Source of the DNA: Salvator merianae
Lineage: Eukaryota; Chordata; Lepidosauria; Squamata; Teiidae
Length of the DNA: 64,000 nt
Reading direction: 5' to 3'
Assembly (NCBI GenBank): GCA_003586115.2
Contig: QVOM02000073.1
Location: 32,666,468 to 32,730,467, forward strand
Position 1 is the stretch's first letter. Each line of letters opens with the position of its first letter. The notes beneath the pieces are model-generated. The model did not search any database and had not been told where the DNA came from. It saw only the letters and a list, made by a program, of their open reading frames with translations. Positions 56,010 to 64,000 of this stretch are shown here, piece by piece. The translations under genes and the position numbers were made by a program.

Positions 56010-58615
56010 CAGAATGCAGCTTGTGAGAGAAAAAGAGCTTTAATTCATGTTTGAAAAGAGGACAATCAGGAACTGGTTCAAGGAATGAGTAAAGCAGGTG
56101 GGCAGTTACTGTGACACTGCAGAGCTTAAAGGGATAGGCAAGCAACCTTCTACCTACTGTAGAAGGAGAGAAAGAGAAGGGAAGAAGGAACAATTCCTTA
56201 TGACAGCACATTGCTTTTAGACTGAATTGGCTTTCAAACAAACTGTCTGCCAAGCAAATGATCAGAGATCCCTCTTTCCAAGTTTTTCTCCTTTCCTTCT
56301 TTTCATTTTACATCTTACATCCATTACACTCACCCTAACACAAGGAACAGGAAACAGCCACTGCAGCCACCAATCTTCTGTCCCTTAAGAGGTTTTTGCC
56401 AAAGTGCTTACAGATATGAGTTTACATCTGTATGCACATGTATACACACATGCTGATTATTTTGCACATAAAAACTGGAAGGCATTCATGTGCTGCATTC
56501 TGGTTCTTCTGTCCATAAAATAAGTTCTTCAGTGGTGACTCTTTACCAAGAAGTCAGTGGTAGTGGCAGCCAGATCAGAATGGGCATTTCCTCTTTTATG
56601 TGGGAGAGTGAGCCCTAATAGATGTAAAATGAAACATGACAGGGAGAAAAAACTGAAACGGATTCTGGAATTGCCTTGGTTGTCTGTTCATAAAATTAGG
56701 ATTTCAACCTTTAAACCTACCTCTTCAGGCCAGATGAGCTACCAATGGCCATGAAGGATCACGCCTCCCTCTGTGATGGTGCTGTGCAGATCTACTGCTA
56801 CGAAGAAAGCACTGTAGGAAAGGGAAGACCTCTTTCTTCTCCCTGGGAATGCCCTTTCCAGATGCAGATAATCTGGGCCAGCATTCACACCAAAATAGCA
56901 AGCTGGACTGCATCTGGATAAAATCCACTCCTCAAAAGTGGCTGTCTGTGACACAAATACAACAGAACAGGCACAGAATGTCATATTTTAATGTGATTTC
57001 TGTGGATAGAGGCTGAATGGAGTATGAAAATATATACATATAGTGCTGTTACTGCCTGAGAGGCAATTGGCCACAAGTGTGGCCTTAAAAGTGTATAGAA
57101 ACAGGTCAGGTGTGCATCTGCTGAGCTGCCTCCTCCCAGACTTAGTGCTGTCAGCCAGTTGCCAACTGACAGCTTCACCACCAGATCCCAGGGTGCTCCA
57201 GGAAATTACAGACCAGTCATCTTCACAATGTGGCTAATCACCTTAGCTAATCCCCTCTGAGTCACTAACAGCTACAAGCTCCTCCTCCTACAGACCATGT
57301 GCTCAGGCTAACTTAGAAAAAGTCCACTTCTAGCAGCTAAACCAGCTACACCAAGTGCCCAATTCCCTCTCCAAAACCCATAGGATTTACTCCACAAACT
57401 TACCAAAGCCCAGTAGTTTTTTCTCCAAATTTCTCTGCCAAATTCCTGCTACTTTCCTTTTGTCTCAGAAGGGCAGCCGTCCTCCACTTACGTACACACT
57501 CAGCTGACCTTGCTTCTTCCTGCCCCTTCCAGCTCCATTTTCAGTGCCAGTGAGTGCCTTTGAGGTGATCATTCATGCTGTTTTGCAACACACTAGCTTG
57601 TGGCGGTACCTCCGAAGCTGGGTGATTTTTTTCATGTCTGTGTGGAGGTGCTGCAGAAGATGGGGGCTCTTTGCTTTAAAATGGAGACGTGAGTGGCAGT
57701 ATTGATGGCGCCTCCCACATCTGCCCAAAATGAGTCTGCCTCCACTGGAAGTGGAAACACGTCCATAGAGAAAAAACAGGGACAAGATCAGAAAGCAGTC
57801 TATTAGCTTCCTTCAAGAATGGGTTTATCAGACTGATAAACTAGTTTGCATGGAAGGATGTAGGATTTGGCTAGTTGGTTTAGGTATTTTTTTCTCACTT
57901 TGTACAAAGGTTCTTGCTAGTTGTCTTATTCCCCAAAATTCACTTTGTTGATACTATGGTAAAAAAAATCTTAGTACTTGATGCCAGCATACTGAAGCCT
58001 ATGAAGCCTGCAACAATGTAAGTTTTCAAAGTCTTACAGCAGCTTGGAATTCCTCTAGATGTGTAAATACAGCTAACCAAAAAAATTGTTCCAGTCTCTC
58101 TTAATGAGCTAGAGATTTACGTTCAGTCATAATCTGTATTGTCAAAGCTTTATTTCCATTTGTCTCTTCTATATAGAGTTCTAACCTCATTGAGATGTTG
58201 AATGATTGCTGTTTGGTTGTTTTCATATCGGCAAGGATCTACCTTAAATGAGTTTATTACAGAGGTATCGCACATTGCATCAACTGGATACATCTCAGTT
58301 AAGTCTTGACAAGTTTTGTTTCAGTTGGAAATAAATAAAAAGTATTTATGCGTCTGCACAACAATTTCAAACTTCCCTTTTCATAAATTCACTTAGCAAC
58401 TCTTGTTTGGACTTTTTTTCTAGGGGTTTCTTAGGTTGAATGCTCTCACTTCATGTGTAAGCAACACAAGCTCTTCTGTTATAAGGCTGTTCACTTGGGA
58501 GAAATATCAACCTCTCTAAATCCAAGATCTCAAATGTGACAAGGATCTTTCATTACTAAAATGAAAATGATCATGTAACTTTTCTGACCAGTGACATTCA
58601 GGCTACACCCGCACA
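56010..58615. other. Upstream flank without recognised features
   Basis: I found no identifiable repeat family or exon. Frames are short and of random-looking composition. Confidence 0.35.
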
Positions 58616-58621
58616 CATGAA

Positions 58622-59150
58622 TATAAGACCATAAGAGAAGTCCTGCTGGATCAGGCCAAACTCCATCTAGTCCACCATCCCATCTCATATATTAACCTAC
58701 TACTAGTTTCTGGACATTCTCAAGCAGAAAATGCAGGTGAAACACTCACCTGCCTTCAGCTCCCTTCAAGCGACCTTTAAAGGCATTCTGACAATCTTTC
58801 CAACCCAGAGATAGTATCTAGGCATCCATTCTAGAAACCATCAATACATCTGACCTCTATGAATTTATGTAACCATCAATACCTCTTCAAATAATAAATC
58901 CCATGGACTGGTTACCTATTGTGTGAAAAAATACTTTGCTTTATCAATCCTAACTTTCCTGCACTGCAGTTTCATAGAATGACCTCTGGTTCTACTGTTG
59001 CATGACAGAGAAAATACTTTTTCTTGATCCACCTTTTCCATCCCATGAATGATTTTATAAACTTAAATCGTGTCCCCTCTTAAATGCCACCCTTCAAAGT
59101 TGAATAAGCCTAGACATTGCAGCCTAATTTCACTGGGGAGGTGTTCTAAT
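58622..59150 (-). mobile_element. CR1 LINE 3' end fragment
   Basis: The plus strand shows GACCATAAGAGAAGTCCTGC, then TGGATCAGGCC, then CATTCTCAAGCAGAAAATGC and, further on, AATACTTTGCTTTATC and GTTGAATAAGCCTAGACATTGC. These are the reverse of the 3' UTR and of the C-terminal ORF2 codons of CR1. It ends at about 59150, next to a family D fragment. Confidence 0.8.
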
Positions 59151-59154
59151 GTTG

Positions 59155-59295
59155 CAGCGTGTGGATGCTAGTGTTCCCACCTCACCCTTAATCCACATTA
59201 ATGTTTTTTAAAAGTGCATTTTCTGGTTTTTAATTCGGGTTACAGGCACCACTGTGCTACTACCTCTAAGCTGCTTTCGAGACGGCCATCCCTGT
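59155..59295. mobile_element. Family D MITE fragment
   Basis: It shares GTGGATGCTAGTGTTCCCACC, TAATCCACATTAATG and AAAAGTGCATTTTCTGG with 30310-30565. Confidence 0.4.
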
Positions 59296-59329
59296 GAACT
59301 AGACTAGAAGAAAATCCTGCATTCCTGTA

Positions 59330-59440
59330 GGGTAGGGCTCCTCAACCTACAGCCCTCCAAAGTGGGCCTGGCAAGGAATGCAGAGAATGGAATGCTGGGA
59401 GTTGTAGTTCAGGAGCATCGGAAGGTCTCAAGTTGAGCCA
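59330..59440. mobile_element. Palindromic short repeat (family F)
   Basis: GGGCTCCTCAACCTACAGCCCTCC on the left and GGAAGGTCTCAAGTTGAGCC on the right are inverted relatives. The centre has GAATGCTGGGAGTTGTAGTTCAG, the typical word of this hairpin family. Related copies are at 22455 and 39730. Confidence 0.5.
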
Positions 59441-60939
59441 CCCTGTCATAGGGACATAGTTGGGAATAAACAGAATTCATTTTTGGGATAGCAAACATGA
59501 TTGTTGTAAAGCTGAGGAGGGGATGATAATTTGTAAAGTGCATCTCATAAATTCTTAAAGATGCAGAAGCTTAATACGGAACAGTATTGTGCAGGCATCC
59601 ACTCCCTTCCCACCCAGCACACAACTCCCGTTCAACTTCCCCTCAGTTCCAGAATGCCTGGGACTAATTAGCCTGAGAACTAAAGCTGACTGCTATTATG
59701 GTTATCTGGCAACTGGCAGGCAGCTTAGTGGCTGTGCTAGTGGTGGGCCCTGGCCAGGCGGGATGAGAGATTCTTTTCCCATCCTCAGCTGCCTTGAGAA
59801 GCTAATTCCATTCAACCATAATTAGGAATCAGCTAATTCAATGCAACTGTTGTACAAAGGATTGGCATCCTCTTGGTGTTTTGATATGTGGGAGGATGTT
59901 TATTCAGGATAAGCACAGAAACGAAGCTGGATATTTGCAGTGGGCAAGCCACAACGGGGAACAAAGTACTTTGCATCCTTCATAGATTGGCTCATTGGCA
60001 TCAGGGCAATAGGCCTTGAACTATGAAACCAGCTTAGTTAGACATCCCACATAGACAAAGGTTGCAGGTTCTTTTGAAGCCAACAGGTATTTCTGAGTCA
60101 GACAACTCCTGGCTATTATCTGGCAGATTGTTTCCTGTGCTGAAGGCAAAAACATAATTGGCACAGGTATTACAGGCTCATCTACATTATGACTTCCCAC
60201 ACTATAGATTTTATGATAATGCAGAATTTTGGGATTGTGGAGCATTTTCCCAGGGAAAGTCATTTGCTGTCTTCACACAGCAAGCACGGGAGACATCTTT
60301 ATTGCAAAAAGCACGTTGCATTCTGGTTCAGCTTTGTCAACTAGAAACATCTCACAGCAGCATCTATTTTGTGTTCATCTTTAACTAATTCAGTATTTGA
60401 TATTATCATTTTCTTCTTCCATTGGCCAAGTTCAAATCTCCTACTATATGAAAACATTTGTTATACAATTCCTTCTCTGCTTGCATGTTTGCAAGGAAGA
60501 AAATAGAAGGCTCACTCCTCATTTTTAAATAAACTGTTTTTCCTTGTTACACCTGAAAGGGAATTATGATTTGCTAGAGCAAATAAGGTTCAAACCACCC
60601 TTTCAGATCTGTATATCTCTCTTAACTTTTATTAATTAAAGAATGAAAGACAAACAAAAAAGAATGAGTTCAATTATAACAGAGCTGAAATAAACAAAGA
60701 ATGGAAAATCGGCATTTAATCTGACATAAGCAGGATCTGCATGACACCTTTATGGCACCTTGAATGTGTAATGAGGGTGCAGTGTCTGGATGCTGCTGCA
60801 CATTTGTTGCACATGCAATGTGGAGGGAGAGCACAGAGTCTACATGGACTCCATACTCTTCCTCTGCTATGCTGTCATAAGCGCCATTATGGAGCTTTAG
60901 TGAGAGAGCTGTTTGAAGAAGAACCTGGATGCTACATAC

Positions 60940-61500
60940 TATGTCAGTCACACTGGCAAATAACTAGGAAGATTATAGTGCAGGGTCTTGAACACCAAAA
61001 CCAACAATTTAAAATGAGCCCTGGCTGGAATTGGCAGCCAATGGAAGCTTCTATGGGGGGCAGAGACACTGAAGTATTTAGGAAGATTTAAAACAATCCA
61101 AACAGCAGTGTTCTGAACTAAAGTCAGAAGCAGAAGAGAACAATGAGGCAAACATGTCAGTAAACAATTACAGTAATCCAGACGTGACATCACCAGAGCT
61201 TGGACAAGCAAGTGGACAGTCTCGACAGTTAGGAACCTCCAGATCCTTCAGATATTCAAAAGATGAAAATTACATACCTTAGCTGTTGCCCCAATAAAGG
61301 GACGTAAGGACAAATGATCATCTAGCAGAACTCCAAGGTTCCAAGCAACTGGGACTACTGAATGATCCTGTAAACATACTGGGAAACACACAAGAGGAGC
61401 TGCTGGAAAATCAGTCTGAAACACCAGGATCTCTGTTTCATCCATATTCAGCTTCAGATGATGGTCAGTAATCCACCAGGACACACTCAACAGGCAATCA
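60940..61500 (-). mobile_element. L2-like LINE fragment, late reverse transcriptase region
   Basis: A minus-strand frame at 61490-61248 has DHHLKLNMDETEILVFQTD and WNLGVLLDDHLSLRPFI. A second at 61211-60948 has LVQALVMSRLDYCNCLL and FHWLPIPARAHFKLLVLVFK. These are the consecutive fingers-to-thumb blocks after the catalytic motif in the L2 group. The part before them, including YADD, is not found. Frames are disrupted between the two pieces. Confidence 0.8.
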
Positions 61501-61509
61501 GATCTCCAT

Positions 61510-63520
61510 GTGCTTATGCTGTTGTTACTCTTCTACGTTGTTAGGCTGTAGGTGCACATTAGGACTAAGAAGGAGGAGGGTTGGGACCACAGAGCAGAGA
61601 ATAGCTGATGGACTGGAACACAGATGCAGTGAAACTAAAAGGTAGAGCAGTGTAGTAGTTAGTACAGCAGCACAGAGATGCATAGGAGCTTGCAGCAATG
61701 GCAGAGGAGCAGAGGGGCTCACAGCTGTTCCTGGGTGCCACTAGCTGTGGACAACTAAAATGTTGTCCACAGCTTGACTGGAAGCAGCTAGTGAGCTCAA
61801 GGGCTGCAGCGTTCACATCTTCTTCTGGATACGACACTGCGAGTGGGCATGATGACATGGTTGCAGCTGCACAGTCACGTACCATGTTCTGATCACCATG
61901 GCAATGTCCAGGTGTGCACGGGATGCTGCCACAGCTGTTGCCATGGTGATCCAGTCTGCCCTGATGGGCCATCCACACTTCAAGTGCTGGTGGTCTGGTT
62001 TGGGCCTTTACTAGCCCTAGGATTGCGAATGGCTGCCTCCATGCCTGATCCTTACTGGCTTGGTATGGTATTATTATACCATATCAAGTTGTTAGATGCA
62101 AACAGGCCCTGGGTCAACTTGGCCCTAAAGTAATTTCAGCACGTGGACCATAAGCACATGCTGTGGAGAACACTCCTGGGTCAGAAAAGTGTCCTGGGCA
62201 GGAACATAATGGGTCATAAGGAGTGTGCTGTCAACTGTCCACATGATGGACGCTCCAACCCCACCAAGCTGGGCAACAAAAATTCCCTGACTTTGAAAAT
62301 GGAGGCCAGGAGCACTTTGCCATACCCCTGGAAATGGGGTCTGGATTACTCCTGCTGCTATCATCTGTCTGCACAGCAGTAGCAGGAACGGAGACCCAGC
62401 CTGGCCAGTGCAGGTGATAACTATAAAGTAGTTTCCCAATAGAGCAGTCCTGGCAGTATCTTTTGCCCAGAAGTGGATCAAGTGTTGGGGGTCATGGAGC
62501 TGTCTCATTCCATGCCAACACATACCCTCCCATGGTATGTGTTGGTGTGTAGACCTCAAGGGTCCAGGCAGACATCTGGCATGGCCCTAATGGACCATGT
62601 GGAGATTGCCTAAGTTTCAGAGACTAAATCACATTATTGGGCATTTACTGGATTAAACAATGGAAGTCAGAACCATGCTGAAAAAGAAATGTTATATGAG
62701 GCAAATCATGTTTTGCCCACTTTGTATAACATGGATTTTATACAGCATAGTTTTGTTTTTACATGGTTGGTAAAATGGGGCTTCTCTTATTTAATACCAT
62801 CTGCAAAACCTTCAGTAAAATGCTATTGACTTACATTGGCAGACTGAGACTCCTCTCCAAAGCACCATGACACAATGGTAGATAGATCTCCCCTCTTCAG
62901 CTCCATTGATATTTTCGGAACATACACATCTTGGCAGCATAGGCCATGCAGAGGAAAGAATGCTTGCTCTTGTACAGGGCAGGGTGTGTGCCAATCAAAT
63001 GGCCCACTCCTCACCCTTCTCTGTTTTCAGGGCTGATGGATCAGCTTCAGAGTTGAGCTGTCAGCTCCAAAGGCAAGGGGTCTCCTTGGACCAGAAGGAA
63101 TCCTGGAAATAGGCTTTTTCCAGTGTGCTTTCTGCATAGTGCAGGCACTGTAGGGAACATTCTCTGCTGTTATCTGTCCAAATGGCACGGAGAGCATGCT
63201 GAATGTTGGAAACATTGTCAGTCAATTTTTAGTGCTTTTGATGAAGATGCACTGGAAAGCACCGAAATGCCCTCCAGTGCCCTTCTTAGTGCACTGTACC
63301 ACAGAGGGTGCCCCAGTTGTTTGACTGCTGTGCTTTGGGGGCCACCTGGAGGGACTCACTGCCATAGATGTGGATGCTGCCACTGATGGTCTAGGCCTCC
63401 ACTCCACAGAACTATTGACTTATTCCACGGCTCTCTAACTCCCGGTCCTCCATATGTGACAATTCCTTGCATAACATGTTTTTGCATGGTGGTTTCTGGA
63501 ACTGAATCATAGTGTTATAC
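61510..63520. other. Unclassified upstream flank
   Basis: Open frames up to 144 codons (minus, 62125-62559) show no recognisable domain and have an unremarkable composition. A CAGGCCCTGGGTC word at 62102 may be a MITE end, but no partner was found. Confidence 0.35.
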
Positions 63521-63529
63521 CAAGTATGG

Positions 63530-63960
63530 GCAGAAAATGCTTTACAAAACTATTTATGCTAGCGGAACATGCAGCCTTTGAACTAATTACTTACCAGATG
63601 CATATCATGAGTGGAGTTTCTCCAAAAAAAACTTTTCTGGAGATTTGGCAACCTCTTATCAATGCTCTTCAAACAAGAGACAGTGGAATCACTCTACCGG
63701 CATCTTTTATTTCAATGGTACTTAAATAACAAATATGAATCTTTCAAAAAATTTAAGACTTGACTTAATGCACCAAAAGTGGACTGTGGATAGATTAGTT
63801 GGAGGTTCAGACCACCTATTTTCTTTTCTTAGTATATCAATTTGATTGTTTACAAATGTTAAGTATTTCTGTTCTGAATTATTACTTGTCTGAATCGGTT
63901 TAAAGTTTACATACTATTATGCAAGTTGACAAAGTTTATTAATAATAAAAAAGAAAGATA
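63530..63960 (+). mobile_element. Possible L1 3' end fragment
   Basis: A plus-strand frame contains LAEHAAFELITYQM and FLEIWQPLINALQ, which resemble the last residues of L1 ORF2 (an M/L-AE-A-x-x-x-L helix and a W-x-P-hydrophobic-I/L block). It is followed about 200 bp later by AATAATAAAAAAGAAAG, a possible 3' end. The homologous part is short, so this is tentative. Confidence 0.35.
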
Positions 63961-64000
63961 AAATTATGTATACAAGGATCAACAGTATTTTCATAGAAAA

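Noticed and set aside
62125..62559. 144-codon minus-strand open frame
   Set aside because: No recognisable domain or motif, no splice-bounded structure, and composition like random frames nearby. It could be part of an unclassified repeat, but not a gene I can support.
1..64000. CRISPR arrays, operons, prophage or plasmid features
   Set aside because: No regularly spaced identical repeats and no bacterial gene structure. The sequence is clearly vertebrate.

Overview
The window is vertebrate nuclear DNA, most likely from a squamate reptile (lizard, gecko or snake). The signs are one recognisable protein-coding exon with a vertebrate splice donor inside a CpG-rich promoter, and a repeat mix of CR1, L2-like and L1 LINEs, Sauria-type SINEs, a 5S rRNA-derived SINE, Penelope-like remnants and many short hAT-like elements. 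There are no prokaryotic features. No alignment or database search was run; family names come from reading the sequence.

The only gene is SLIT3, on the minus strand. Exon 1 (coding part 10380-10567) encodes the signal peptide and the start of the first leucine-rich-repeat N-terminal cap of this secreted axon-guidance ligand. It ends in a consensus GTGAGT donor. Positions 1-10379 are therefore the start of intron 1, and exon 2 is not in the window. The leader and promoter lie at about 10568-11200 (CpG island, uORF, CCAAT box, palindromic CRE, G-rich tract). Positions 11300-64000 are upstream flank with no second gene that I can support.

Most of the rest is decayed mobile DNA. CR1 copies lie at 6.6-7.2, 15.8-18.96, 22.97-25.9, 36.15-36.4 and 58.6-59.15 kb. 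L2-like reverse-transcriptase fragments lie at 26.1-27.1, 30.7-31.5 and 60.9-61.5 kb. A dead L1 is at 27.2-29.5 kb and a possible second L1 3' end at the right edge. SINEs include a 5S-headed and tRNA-headed copies that appear to share a Bov-B-like tail, plus a Sauria-type copy with a (GAA)n tail. Non-autonomous DNA elements include a hAT copy with a perfect 8-bp target duplication nested in CR1, a GC-rich hAT-like copy carrying a minisatellite, a mariner/pogo-like copy flanked by TA, a palindrome of two Penelope-like termini, and a dispersed family of hairpin elements ending in GGCCCTTTCTGCACT.

I see no credible new protein-coding system. The more interesting observations concern mobile elements: nesting order, SINE head swapping, a possible fossil hammerhead palindrome and a CpG-island mimic. 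The SLIT3 leader architecture also stands out. The 9.7-11.65 kb region around the promoter is the longest stretch where I recognise no transposon.
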